From: Porphyra umbilicalis
Taxonomy: Eukaryota; Rhodophyta; Bangiophyceae; Bangiales; Bangiaceae
Direction of reading: 5' to 3'
DNA length: 64,000 nt
Assembly: GCA_002049455.2 (NCBI GenBank)
Contig: KV918850.1
Span: forward strand, 124,001 to 188,000
The position numbers and the translations under genes were made by a program. The notes beneath the pieces are model-generated. The model was not told the DNA's origin. It made no database searches and saw nothing but the letters and a program-made list of their open reading frames with translations. How positions within the stretch are numbered: position 1 is the first letter of the stretch; each line of letters starts with the position of its first letter. This document shows, piece by piece, positions 11,074 through 22,061 of the stretch.

Positions 11074-13467
11074 GGTTGCGGAACGGGGGGGCAGGAGGGG
11101 GGAGAGGGAAGGAGGCGCAAGAGAAGAGGAGGCGACGGGAGCAAGGCACAGCAACGGGGGGGGCGGGTGGAAAGGGAGGGATTCGCGCGGCGGCGCGAGC
11201 GACGCACGTGGGTGGCCGCCGCCGCCGGCACGCGGGAAGAGCGGCGACACGCGCGCGGCGGCCGGTCGGGGATGGACGCGCCGGCGCACGACGCCGACGG
11301 GGGGGCGGCCGTCGCCCGAGCAGTGTCGGTGGTGGCGGGCGAGGCGTCGGGCGACCGCCCGCCGTGGGCGACAAGGCGTGGCAGCTGACGCGGCCGCCCG
11401 CCGAGCCGCTGACGGTGAACCGGTGGGGTGCGCGCAGCACCGCGCGACGCGACGCCCCGCTGTGGGACATGCGGGCGGGCAGGCGGTCGCCACGAGGCTG
11501 CGCCCAGGGCAGCCTGCGGTGGGGGTGCCACAGTGTTCAAGTTGTGACATCGATCTTGAGGGCTCACGGAGCCTAAATAACCCAACATGAAAGTACCTCG
11601 TTAGTGGTCCATTGTGTATAGTTCGGTTCTTTAAACACCGTGTGCTTCAACTCAATTTCACGATGTGTCTCGACAGGTTTGTATTCGCATACACAGTGCT
11701 GGTGCCAGCATCCAGCGGGCACGGTCAACGCCGCACCGGTGGCCAGGCCATTGCATTTGTGCACCCTCCTTCAGGGCTAGAGACAGGAAGAGGACCGTCG
11801 AGAAGAAGGTGGCTTTCGTTTGGACAGAGCCAGCTACCTTGGCCGGGATAGGCGAAACAGTAAAGACAGTGGACGACGATTGAATCAGGCAGCGAGCGCA
11901 GAGCTACCCATGCGGAGAGAGGAAAGATAGGAAGGTACGAAGGCCTCTAGTTTGCAAAAGAGAGGGGAGGGGGCAGGGTGGAGAATCAAGGGACTGGCGA
12001 CAGCACAGTGCGCGTCGTCGCCCCAACAGAGAATCACCAACAGAGCAGAGAGAAAACTCAATCGGGTATCGAGAGCTGACGCATCCTTACCCCAGGGTCA
12101 ACGGCGGGTCCGCGTGGCTCAGAGCGCGCTGGTATCATGGTCACGACAAACGAACGCCGCTCACTCTCCCCGACCCCCACACAGTAGACGCGAGGTTGGC
12201 CAAGTCGACAACATCAGAGAGCACTGCCGCCACATCCCGAGGAGGAAATACGTCCGCCAGCTGGGTGACCCCGAAGTGGGCGAAGCTCGGCAGAGAAGGG
12301 AGTATCGGCCAAAACAGCCTGCGCGGGATGAGTCGAAGGGCGGGTAGCGTACAGAACCTGAACAGCCCCAGTCGACGAGAGAGACTAGCAAGCAAGGGAC
12401 ACGCTTGGCGGACGCCGTCGAGATCAGGGAAGGAGTGGGGAAAGGTGGAGGGGGGTTTCCACCAACACGTCGGACATGTCAAGAGCGCAGGGGGCTTTCA
12501 GGTGGCAGGGCCCTACGTAAAAAGTAGCGAATATGGATGGGCTGATCAGTTTTGAAAAGAGCGGCCCACCGAGTATGTTTCAGTGCGGAGCAGACATCTC
12601 CGTTTCGGATATGAGGTATGGTTTGTCTTGTGTGACATCTAACGAAGGCCTGAGATGTCAAATTTGTGGTCGACAGAGGTCGAGCTGAGCCGCTGTGGTG
12701 GAACAACCCTTCCCGCCATCCCCGACACTGGGGCCTTGCACGCTGCCTCACCGTTTTGGGGCAGCCGCAGAGCCTGTCGATGCCAGGCGTCGCAGACTCG
12801 GAAGCCAATGGGCCAATCGGCGGATTCTGCGACGCGGGCGCCGGTCTGTCTCGTGTTCGGGGGAAGTCGTCGCCCGAAAGTACGAAGATGTGGCGGTGTC
12901 GGTCCACGAGAGACGTCCCTCGTGCCGCCACAAGAGCCCGCTTGCGGTGAGGGAGCCTTGCTCTTGGACTCCTGCGCTGCGTGGCGCGCGCGTAGCCAGA
13001 GCGAGGGAGCGCCAAAGAAACCGTGCGTCTGAAGTGCCTTGGCGACACTCGCACAAGCGTCGATGCTGCTCGGGACGTACGGTAGACGTCAATCAAGTGG
13101 CGGTGGTGGCTGGATGCGCGGCGACGTCAGTTGTCGAGCCGCCCAGATACTTCGCCAGGGACATGTGCGATGCATAGTTGGTGGAAGAGCGTCTTTCGAA
13201 AAGGTAAAAATAGAGACGGCCTGGATACATGACAGACAGCACTCCAAGCCCCTCATGACTATCCTGCTGTCTACACACTTGGCACGCATTTTCTTGCGAG
13301 GTACAACGTGTACCAATTGGCCGTGAAGTAGAAACACCGTTTCTCCGCACCAAGGACAGGATGGTCTGTCACTGATCGAACGAGCCTTTTGGCAGGCTGA
13401 GACACATGATTGACGCTGGCCGACGCCGTGTGGATCCATCCTTCTTTATCCACACCAGCACAGTAGA

Positions 13468-14540
13468 TCTTAGACCAGGTACCTGGAAGACCTTGAATTT
13501 GCTTGTATCTGGCTTGCACCGGTTGGTGCAAGGTGTCGATTCCGACCCTCTGAGGGTCGTTTTCTCGTACAAGTGCCGTACAAAGGGGGGCTCCTGGGCG
13601 CGCAAAACGGTGCCCAGAGCCCATTTTTGCACCGTTCGCACCGCAGAAGAGGTGCATGTGAGTCTATAAAAAACGAGCCCTGTCCGTCGTTTTGCGCACC
13701 GATGGCGGCCACAGACGTGTTTCTTGCATCCAGAAACTTGTATCTGGGACACTGCTTTCGTGCAAGCAGCTTGCACGACATCTGTGCGGATTCGTGCAGA
13801 GATCTTGCACCGGGTGCAGTCCTCTTGCACCAAAGTGGACATTCCTCGCATCACCTGGCAGTGTCTGCTTTTCTCTGTGCTCGTCACAGCTGGTAATGCT
13901 CCCGACCAGGACACCTGCCCTATGGATATTCACCCCAGTAACATGCACTACCCTACCCTCCCCGCACAATTACCCCCCCCGCATCCGTAACACTCGTGCT
14001 GTCAAAAACGGCAGCATCGTAGCCCCACGCCACCCAGGCCGAACGGGTCACATCCACGCCCCTCAGATGATCGGAAGCTTGTCTCTGTCGTCTCCAAAGA
14101 TGCAAAAAGCACCCGATCGCATTGGTACACCTGTACTTTCGTTGGGGGGTGGTGGTCTGGGGTTGGATGCTTGACATCTTGTATACCCTGCGTAGACTGC
14201 CCTGATGGGCAGCGAGGTGGGTTAGGACTGCTGTGGCGCAGTCTCTGTGAACGGGCACTGCCCCTGGAAGCCGCAGCTTGACTCTTTTCTATCGAGAAGC
14301 GAGTCAAACGAGCTGCATGTAGCGCCTGTACGACCGCCGTGCAACCAGATACAGACAATCTGCACGGCACCGTGCAAGGCTCATGCAACGATTCGGTGCA
14401 CTCCGAGCAAGCGTCGTGCAAGCGCCATACAAAAACTTTGTACGAAAAGCACCCGATCCGTACAAGAAATCGAGGCTTGTATCAGCTTGTATCCAATTGT
14501 ATTCAAGCAGATACAAGATCTTCCAGGTACATGGTCTAAG
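13468..14540. repeat. Inverted-repeat cluster of CTTGTATC/CTTGCAC words
   Basis: The left segment 13468-13510 and the reverse complement of 14509-14540 share CTTAGACCAxGTACCTGGAAG and an adjoining TTGTATCTG word. Inside, degenerate copies of CTTGCACG, GTACAA and TTGTATC recur in both orientations (13733-13850 and 14330-14500), giving many small hairpins. No coding capacity typical of a transposon is visible. A decayed non-autonomous element or a tandem/inverted array is likely. Confidence 0.5.
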
Positions 14541-14677
14541 CCCCACTGTGCAGCTGGGCCGCAGGCGCACCCCCGCTCACTGCGATTGTCTGAAAAAAGA
14601 GTTTCAAATCAAGCTCGACGGGGTCGTAGAGGCCGATTTGGAACTCTTTTGCGTGAGGGATTTTTTTTGGAAAACAG

Positions 14678-14816
14678 CTACAGCCGTTTTCGCAAAAACC
14701 TCGCACGCAAACTGTCGCACCACTCTTACAAATCGGCCTTCACGGGGTCGCAGAGGCCGATTTCTAAGAGTGGTGCAACAGTCGGCGTGCGAGGTTCTTG
14801 AGAGAACGGCTGTATA
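14678..14816. repeat. Near-perfect fold-back with about 60-base arms
   Basis: The left arm 14678-14738 (starting CTACAGCCGTT, ending AAATCGGCC) pairs with the right arm 14755-14816 (starting GGCCGATTT, ending ACGGCTGTATAG). The loop is about 16 bases. Mismatches are few. A related direct copy of the loop-proximal word GGGTCGxAGAGGCCGATTT lies at 14621-14639. This could be a fold-back transposon remnant or a hairpin RNA precursor. Confidence 0.65.
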
Positions 14817-15808
14817 GCAAGGCACATGGCTCTTCCAGGTCTTCATTGCAGTACATGGTGGACCAGGTCTGACCCATTCGCGCGGGATGGCCGCATTGGT
14901 CCCTGGCCCCAAGAACACAGCTCGCATCGACTCCTCTTCTTGTCTATGTATTTCTGCCCACAGAGCAGCGGCGTGCTGTCGGCGGCCCGCCCACTGTCCA
15001 TCCATCCGGGCCAGTCGCTCGCGCTTGACCACCACGGCCTGCATCCGTCTCGAATCGACGTCGCCGCAAGCCTCTGTCCCGGATGCAAGTCGTCCAATGT
15101 TTGCACCAGAAACGAGCTGCAAACTGCGTGACGCTTCACGCCGCATCTGGAAGCGGCGGTGCCAGCTGCACGCCACAAGGACCACCAATCGTGGTCGCGC
15201 GCCGCCCCGTCGCGCGCTGCCTGGCGGGACCAAGCGTCGGCCGAGATCTGGTTCCCCGCCCGCCGCGCGCCGCCGTGGGCGCGGCGCGGCACGCACGCGC
15301 GCCCGCAGGCTGAGGACGTCACACCGCTTTCCCCTCCGTGCGGACCGGCTGGACCCGTGCCGCAACCAACCGGCGAGACCACTTTGCATGGCGTGTGGTA
15401 GAGTGTGGCTTTTGCAGCCCCCCCCCCCCTCTTTCGTTTGCCGTTGCGCACGCAAACCGGCGAGGCACAACCGCCGGGCGTTCAGGGGCCGACGCTGGAG
15501 CGGCGGCCCGCCGCTCCGCCGGCGCGCGTACCCGCTTTGAGCCTCCCCTTTGCACGTACGTCGTTGAGCTGATGCCCGCGCGATGCAAGCGCGCCACCCG
15601 CGGGCCGCGCCCCGGCTGCAGCGGCCATGCGTGGGTGTGTGAGTGGTGGTGAGGGGGGGGGGGGGGGGGGGGGGGTTGACAGGGACCGTGTTGCCGGCCG
15701 CGCTGTGGAGCTGCATTCCACGACACGGTGCCTTGCCTGCGGCTGCCTGCTAGCGTGACTGGCGGCGCGCAGCGGGGGGCGGCGGGAATAGGGGAGCCCG
15801 CTGGCGGC

Positions 15809-15831
15809 CCAATCCGGGCCTTCTGTTTATA
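15809..15831 (+). promoter_or_regulatory. CCAAT plus TATA-like elements of the dehydrin-like gene
   Basis: CCAAT lies at 15809-15813 and TTTATAA at about 15825-15831. They are the only AT-rich words in a GC-rich stretch and sit about 165 bases before ATG 15995. The geometry suits a core promoter with a 5' leader of roughly 130 bases, but no transcript data support it here. Confidence 0.4.
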
Positions 15832-15994
15832 ACGCCAACCGGCGGCCAGTGGTCGTTCCTCCCGTCTGTCACCCCACGATTGCCGCCTAACTGAGCACGC
15901 CACCCGTACCGCCACCACCTTCCCCCCGCACATTCACACTCTGCACGCCGCAGCCGTTGCCGCCGTTCTCTCCCCCCTCCCCCGCCTTTCCGCA

Positions 15995-16912
15995 ATGGCG
16001 CCCAACAAGCCCGCTGTTGTCCCCGTGGCGCCACTGGCGGCCGGCGCGGCCCACACCAAGTCCACGCCCGTCGCTGCTACCGCCGCCGTGCCGGTCGTCG
16101 CGCCCGTCAAGGCCGCTGCCGTCGCGCCCGTCGTAGCGGTGCCGGTGGCGACCAACGCCGCGACCGTGGAGAAGGTGGTGGAGGTCCCCAAGGTGGTGGG
16201 CATCCCCAAGCCCGTTGAGATTCTGACGGAGAAGCCGGTCGCCGCCGGCAAGACCGTCTACGTGGAGAAGATTGTGGAGAAGAAGATCCCCGTCGAGGTG
16301 GAGAAGATCAAGTACGTCGATCGCCCGGTGGAGGTCATTGTCGAGAAGCCGGTCGTTGAGGAGCGCATCGTCGAGGTGGAGAAGCTCGTCGAAGTCGAGC
16401 GCGCCGTGCCTGTGGAGAAGGTTGTCGAGGTGCCCGTCATCGTGACCAAGGAGGTGGAGGTGGAGAAGATTGTTGAGAAGAAGGTCGAAGTCCCCGTCGA
16501 GGTGATTGTCGAGAAGCCCGTCACCAAGGAGGTGAAGGTGCCCGTCGTCCACGAGACGGTTGTGGAGAAGGAGGTCAAGGTGCCCGTCGAGTACGTCAAA
16601 GAGAAGCCGGTCATCGTCGAGAAGGTCGTTGAGGTCGAAGCCCACACGACGGCCAAGCCGATGACCGTGCCCATGGCGGACATGAAGCCTGTTGCTGCCG
16701 CCACCAAGACCGTGCCGGTCGTGCCGGTCAAGGGCGTCAAGGCCGTGCCGGTCAAGCCGGTGGTACCGGTCGCTGCGGCCAAGCCGGCCGTGGTGACAAA
16801 GCCGGTGACGCCGTCTTCCAGCAGCCACTCCTCGTCGGCGTCTTCCAAGACGGGCTATGGCGAGCCGTCCATGCTTGACAAGATCAAGGCCAAGCTGCCC
16901 GGCCACCACTAA
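15995..16912 (+). CDS. Charged Val-Pro-Val repeat protein with Ser tract and dehydrin K-segment-like C-terminus
   Basis: 305 residues, one uninterrupted frame, ATG 15995 to TAA 16910-16912. Residues 1-56 are Ala/Pro/Val-rich. Residues 57-216 are short charged repeats such as VEKIVEKKVEVPVEV, alternating EK pairs with VPV. This is the sequence style of alveolins, articulins and other membrane-skeleton proteins. Residues 217-272 are Lys/Pro/Val-rich. Residues 273-285 are mostly Ser (SSSSHSSSASS), like a dehydrin S-segment. Residues 289-305 read GEPSMLDKIKAKLPGHH, matching the dehydrin K-segment core xxDKIKxKLPG. Dehydrin K-segments form amphipathic helices on membranes and proteins during desiccation. 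A membrane-associated protective or cytoskeletal role is inferred. Codon choice is even and there are no homopolymer breaks, which suggests strong expression. The K-segment match is direct; the alveolin relationship could be convergent low complexity. Confidence 0.7.
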   Translation: MAPNKPAVVPVAPLAAGAAHTKSTPVAATAAVPVVAPVKAAAVAPVVAVPVATNAATVEKVVEVPKVVGIPKPVEILTEKPVAAGKTVYVEKIVEKKIPVEVEKIKYVDRPVEVIVEKPVVEERIVEVEKLVEVERAVPVEKVVEVPVIVTKEVEVEKIVEKKVEVPVEVIVEKPVTKEVKVPVVHETVVEKEVKVPVEYVKEKPVIVEKVVEVEAHTTAKPMTVPMADMKPVAAATKTVPVVPVKGVKAVPVKPVVPVAAAKPAVVTKPVTPSSSSHSSSASSKTGYGEPSMLDKIKAKLPGHH

Positions 16913-18512
16913 ACGGGGGCCGCCGCAGCCGTCGGGCGCTGTGACAGGCGTCGCGGTGCGGTGAGGCATGTACAGACGACCGCGTGGGGTTGGGATCTCT
17001 TTTCTCTTTGTACTTTTCGAGTGGCCACCTGCGGCCTATGTAGATAAACGAGAGAGCTGCGTCCTGTACACTTTTTTGTTCATCGTGCTCCTGGCAATCC
17101 CGGATACCAAGTTTATGCGTCACAGGGAATCAGGAGAAGGTTGTCGTCGCACCCAGCAGGCCGCAAGCATGACAAGGTGCCGAGCTTCGAGATGCGGTAT
17201 GCGGGTACAACCGGCACCTGGATGGGATAGACTCTGCGGGAATGACTGTAGGGGGTGGTCTTTCGTGGTTTACACACGCGACAGCGTTGCTTCCGTGGCT
17301 GAATAGCCAAAAATGCCTTGGGATACTGCCGGGGGCGCCGTGGCCCCGCCCGTATTCTACGGCTCTATCCCCACAGGCGAGAGAGATGCTCCTTCCCCGT
17401 AGGCGCGAGAGATACCTGCGCCGAGGCCGCTGGTAGTGGTGCGCCTCGGCCGCGGTCGGTGACCGCCCGTCCGGGGCACGGGGGAAGCCGTGCATGCCCA
17501 CCGCCGTCGCCCACACCGGCACGGGGTGTGCCTGACGCCCCGCCCTTCTCGTCCCCACCCCTAGCGAGCATCCGTGCCTCGCGGTCTCACGTCCTTTCTC
17601 CCTTGACCGCCACTCTTCCAGCGGCGTGTTCCGCATGCACGAGGCGCGGGGAACGACCCGCTTGGGGGCACGAGCCACGGTCATCCAAGCTTGGTGCAGG
17701 GGAGGACAAAGGGGCCCCTGCGGCTAGGGATGGGTGCGCGGGCGGGGACTACCCCTACAGAGAGCGCCTACGGGTCGGGCCAAGGTGGGGAGAACTACCA
17801 AGGGGGGCACCACCACCAACGTTTCCGCTGGGGGCGTCCCGTCCGCAGCCGCAGATGCCTTCGCATGGAGCTCCCCACCCTCCATCGGTGCCGTCATGGG
17901 CGCTATCACGGCCCACGCCCGCGCCTGTGCAGTGACGGGCGGCGCAACCGGGGCGTCGCGCGGGGGGTCAGCCCCGCGTGAGGAGACCGGCACGCCGCCG
18001 ACGCCAGCATCAGCATCCGCGGCTCGACGGAGAAGGGGATGGAACGGTCATGCAGGGGGGAACGCCGCGTCGGGCAGACGAGAGAGCAGACGACAGGGGG
18101 CGCCACGAACTCACCTCGAGAATGAGTCGATCTGGGACTGCAGAGCAGATCGATTACCTCGGATCTGCCTTGGTTCCGGATTCAGTGGGTGAGTCCGCAC
18201 ATCCGTATCTACTTGTAATTGCGACAACACCAACGGCAAGTTTGTCGGCAATCCACCGAAGCGTCATTCAATCACCATGAAACTCTGACCAATGATGTGG
18301 CAATGTCTTTCGATCTGGACCAATCACCTTGGCGAACCTGCTGACATTGCCACGCAACGCGGCCACTCAGGTCACCGATGCGCGACCGCACCGCGAGCAG
18401 CATTTCGCGGTCCTGGCCGCCCGCGCTCACCCCCTTGAAGGATCCGCCCGACCCCCACGCGCATGTCGGGCTCCCTGCTCCCGCGGCGTCGTCCCCTGGT
18501 GCCACTCCCACC
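16913..18512. other. Intergenic region, no gene seen
   Basis: This holds the 3' flank of the dehydrin-like gene and the promoter side of the PDI gene. Open frames on both strands are short or antisense to each other and show no domain. GC varies, with lower values near 18100-18350. No repeat or RNA gene is supported. Confidence 0.4.
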
Positions 18513-20188
18513 ATGAACACCCCCATCCGTCGCTCTGCCTATTGGGCCGCCTCTGCCTGTCTATTCGTCCTCGCCGCGGCGTCGACCGCGACGCCCGCGG
18601 CGGCCGGCTTGTACAACTGGAAGAAGTCCAAGGTCGTAGAGCTGACAGAGAAGAACTTTCAGTCGCTGGTGCTTGACTCCAAGGAGACATGGTATGTGTG
18701 TAGCTGCTGTGTTGGGCTGGTTTTGCTGTTCCTCTTTTCTGCGGTGGCCAGACCTTTGGGAAGACTGATTGTCTGCCGCCTGGCCCCTGTGCTCGGGTCG
18801 GCCGACGGCCGGCTGCCCGTGTTCGCCTGCTGACTTGCTTGTTCCGCGTCGCTTGAGTCCCCTTGTTTTCTTCTTTCTTTATCCACAGGCTCGTCGAGTT
18901 TTACGCGGACTGGTGCGGCCACTGCAAGAACCTGGCGCCGCACTTTGATCGCGCCGCCGCCAACCTGGACGGCGTCGCGCACCTCGGCGCCGTCTCCTCT
19001 GACGATTCGCCCGGCCTGATGAGCAAGTACGGCGTCAAGGGATTCCCCACCCTCAAGCTCTTCACGGGCGCGACCGCCCGCGACCGGCGGCCGTCCGACT
19101 ACAATGGCGCGCGCACGTCGGGGGCGATGGCGGCGGCGGTCAAGGCCGCCCTCAAGTCCTACGTCACGGTCGTGGCGGCAGACGAGGTGGCGGCCTTCCT
19201 CGAGTCGTCGCCCAAACTGCCCCACGTGCTCCTCTTCACGCCGAAAAAGGTCACCTCCCCCGTGTACAAGGGCCTAAGCGCCACCTACAGCGGCCGCCTC
19301 CTCCTCGGCGAGGTGCGCGGCGCGGACGCAAAGGGGGCGGCCAAGCACGGCCTCACGACCAAGAAGCTGCCGGGGCTCGTCGCCTGGACGGCGGGTGCGA
19401 CCGACGTGGCGGCGGGGGTGCCCCACACGGGACCCGTCGAGGCGTCGGCGCTGCGCGCGTTCCTCGACTCGGTCGCCGCCGGCGCGCCGGCGTCGGGCGC
19501 CGACGACAGCGACGGTGCCGGCGGTGACGGCGCGGGCGACGCGTCGGCCGGCGGCTCCCCCGCCGCCGCCGAGCCGACCCCCACCGGCGGCACGTTTGTG
19601 CAGCCGCCCGCGGGCGACGTGGCCGTCGCCACCGTCGACAGCCGTGCGGCCTATGACGCTGCGTGCGGCGCACGCAAAGACGGCCGCCTGTGCGCGCTCG
19701 CCCTCCTCCCCGGCGGCACGTCGGCGGCGCTGTCGGCGGGGGCTCTGGCGGCGCTCGCGGGGCGCTACCAGTTTGACAACCTCGGCTTTGCGGTGGCGGA
19801 CGTGAGCTCGGACGGCGGCCGCGCGCTGTCGGCGGCGCTGCTCGGCGCCGACGCGGTCGGCGCCGCGGGCGCCTTTGCGGTCGTCCGTGGGAAGAAGAGC
19901 AAGGTGGCGGTCCTCGGCGGGGAGGATGTGACGCTGGATGAGGCGGCGGTGGGGGCCTTTTTGGACAAGGTCGTTGGTGGGGACGTGCGGTACGCGCGGT
20001 TTGCCGACGACCTGCCGACGTGGTCGGCGGCGGCGGCGGCGGCGGCGGACGCCGACGCGGCCGCCGCGCCGTCGCCGGCGGTGAGGGAGGCGGCGGCGGC
20101 CGAGGGCGACGGCACGTGCACCGCGCCCGCCGATGGGGAGGCGGGTGGCGGGCGGTGTGGGGCGCCCCCACCAAACGGCAGCGCTTGA
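18513..20188 (+). CDS. Protein disulfide isomerase-like protein, single CGHC thioredoxin domain
   Basis: Two exons, 18513-18691 and 18889-20188, with GT-AG intron 18692-18888 (GTATGT ... CACAG) splitting the codon of Trp60. The product is 492 residues. The start lies in a CCACCATGA context. Residues 1-32 are a signal peptide (RR, then a hydrophobic core and AxA-like end). The thioredoxin fold has VEFYADWCGHCKNLAPHF, active site CGHC at 69-72, and cis-Pro loop GFPTLKLF (Pro113). It would form or reshuffle disulfides in the secretory pathway. The remaining ~370 residues include b-like material (a further LLFTPKK segment, then Gly/Ala-rich linkers) but no second CxxC thioredoxin domain. The C-terminus ends GAPPPNGSA with no KDEL/HDEL-type retention signal. 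PDI family is firm; the subclass (P5/PDIA6-like a-domain) is uncertain. Confidence 0.85.
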
Positions 20189-20628
20189 GGCGGGGTGCGC
20201 TTGTGGGGCGAGGGGTGGTGGGCGAGCCAGGGGGAGGCTGCGGCCGGCTGCGGTCTGTGGTGCACATACATAGGGTAGGGTCGGTTCCGCTTCAACTTTT
20301 TTTTCCTCTCTCCGCAGCGGCTGTGCGCGACGAGCCTGTGCTCTCGGGCCGGGTGGGGGGGGATTGCCATCCCGGCTTTGGAGTCCCCCCGCCAGGGAGG
20401 CAGAGGCTCCAGGGGGCCCCTCACGACGGCCACCCGGCCACGACGGGCAGGCTGTGCCCGTCGCGGCAGCCTGACCGCGCCTGCCCGCGCGCAGCAGTTT
20501 TTTGGCGGAATCCGCGGCGCAATTGCGCCGGCGGTGGATCACGGCCGCCGCCGCGTGGCCGCCTGCGCGGGGGGCCGCGCGGTCGCCCGCGTCGCGCCGC
20601 GGCCGCGCCGCGGCGGGCGCCCCCCCCC
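20189..20628. other. Intergenic spacer, no gene seen
   Basis: Short gap between the PDI stop and the pseudouridine synthase start. It includes a pyrimidine-rich stretch near 20290-20316 and otherwise high GC. No feature is supported. Confidence 0.35.
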
Positions 20629-22061
20629 ATGGCCGCGCGGCGCCTCGGGCGGCTCCCCCTCCCCCCGTGGGCGGCCCACCCCCACCGCGTGGGGATGGCC
20701 ACGCGGCCGCCGCCGCCCGTGGCGGCCGACGCCCCCGCGCGGCCGCTCCCACCGCCCGCGGCGGCAGCGGCCGCGGCCGCGGCAGCGTCGTCCTCCTTGG
20801 CGCCGTCGGCGGCGGCCCCCCTCCCCGCCCCCCCCCCCGCCGGCGGCACCCTCCCCCCCGGCGCCATCCGCCCCCGGCGCTCCGCCGCCGACCCGGCGGC
20901 CGCCGTCCTCCCTGGCTGGCGCGGCGCCGAGGCCGGGGGCAGTACCCCCCCCCCCCCCCCCCCCCCCTGACCGTCCTCCACGACTGCGGCCGCTACCTGG
21001 CCGTCGACAAGCCCCCCCACGTGCGCATCGACGGGGACTGGCCAGTGACGGTGGAAAAGATGGCGCTCGCCCACTTGGCGGCGGCGCGCCCCGCGGCGCT
21101 CGCGGCGGGGCTGGCGCGGCCGAAACTCGTGCACCAACTCGATTTCGCCACGTCGGGGGTGCTGCTCCTCGCGCTGGACCGGCGGGCGGCGGCGGCGGCG
21201 GCGGCGCAGTTTGCGTCGCGGGCGGCGCGCAAGCTGTACGTGGCGCTGGTGGATGGGCGGGTGCCCCCGGGGGGTGGGTGTGCCGGCGGCCAGTGGCGCC
21301 GCTGGGGGGGGGGACTTTCGCATGGTCGCCCTGCCCGCCGTCGACGGTGGGGACGGCGGCAACGACGGCGGCGACGGTCGTGTGGCGGGCGGGGGTGGGG
21401 ACGGGGCGTCGGCGGCGACGGCGGCGAGTGCCGCCCCGCTCCCCCCAGCCGCCAAAGCCGCCCGCACGACCGTCATCCCGCTGGCGACGGGGTGGCTCGG
21501 CACCCGCCGCGTCTCCCGCGTCGGCCTCGTGCCCCACACGGGTCGGCGGCACCAGCTGCGGGTGCACTTGGCGGCGGCGGGGCACCCGATTGTCGGCGAC
21601 GGGACGTACAACCCCGCCGACGGGGGCGGGCCGGGCACGGTCTCGCCAGTGGCGGGGGGGGGGGGGCGCCGCCGCCGGCCCCGCCGCCGGCGGCCCCGAC
21701 GGTGGCGGGGGCGCCGCCGCCACCCACCGTCGCCGCCGCCGCCGCGGCCGGGGACCCCCCCCCCCCCCCCGCATGATGTTGCACGCGTGGCGGTTGCGCG
21801 TCGACGGCCTGCCGCCGCCGCTCGGGCGCCTCGACGTGACCGCCGCCGACCCGTTTGCGGGCCTCCTCTCCGCCGCCACCCCCGTGGCGGGCGCCGCCGC
21901 CCGCGTCGCCGCCGCCATGGACCGCCCCGTGTCGGCGGCCGAGGCGGCGGCGGCGGGGCGGGTGAATAAGCGCAACCGGGGGCGGCGGGGGTGCGCCCAC
22001 CCGCTCGTCGTCGTGGGGGGAAGGCGGGGGGGGGGGGGGGGCGGGGGGGGGGGGCCCCTAA
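20629..22061 (+). CDS. RPUSD1-like RluA-family pseudouridine synthase
   Basis: RluA-family enzymes isomerise uridine to pseudouridine in RNA. From ATG 20629 a leader starting MAARRLGRLPLPPWAAHP is Arg/Ala/Pro-rich and could target an organelle. Then come VLHDCGRYLAVDKPPHVRID and the catalytic block LVHQLDFATSGVLLLALD (about 21127-21180). Its HQLD variant, in place of the usual HRLD, is typical of RPUSD1, and its Asp is the catalytic residue. Next are RKLYVALVDG, then VPHTGRRHQLRVHLAAAGHP and IVGDGTYNP (about 21530-21615), and finally MLHAWRLRVDGLP and DPFAG (about 21776-21862). These blocks occupy successive frames. Changes fall at C/G tracts near 20946-20968, 21301-21312, 21651-21664 and 21757-21770. 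The end is uncertain. I use TAA 22059-22061, reached by one more G-tract change; the open frame otherwise runs on through simple sequence. Confidence 0.75.

Larger units (their letters stand above)
11074..15808. other. Long AT-richer intergenic region with repeats
   Basis: No gene is supported. Small open frames here have no recognisable domains and overlap on several strands. Composition is far lower in GC than the genes around it. The part 13440-14820 is built from related words (CTTGTATC, CTTGCAC, GTACAAG) in both orientations and ends in a long fold-back, listed separately. A pure 23-base G run lies at 15653-15675. The right edge contains the promoter-like elements of the gene starting at 15995. 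Confidence 0.5.

Noticed and set aside
11600-15200. Coding remnants of a transposon or retroelement in the AT-rich region
   Set aside because: No transposase, integrase or reverse-transcriptase motif could be recognised in any frame; only repeat structure is supported.
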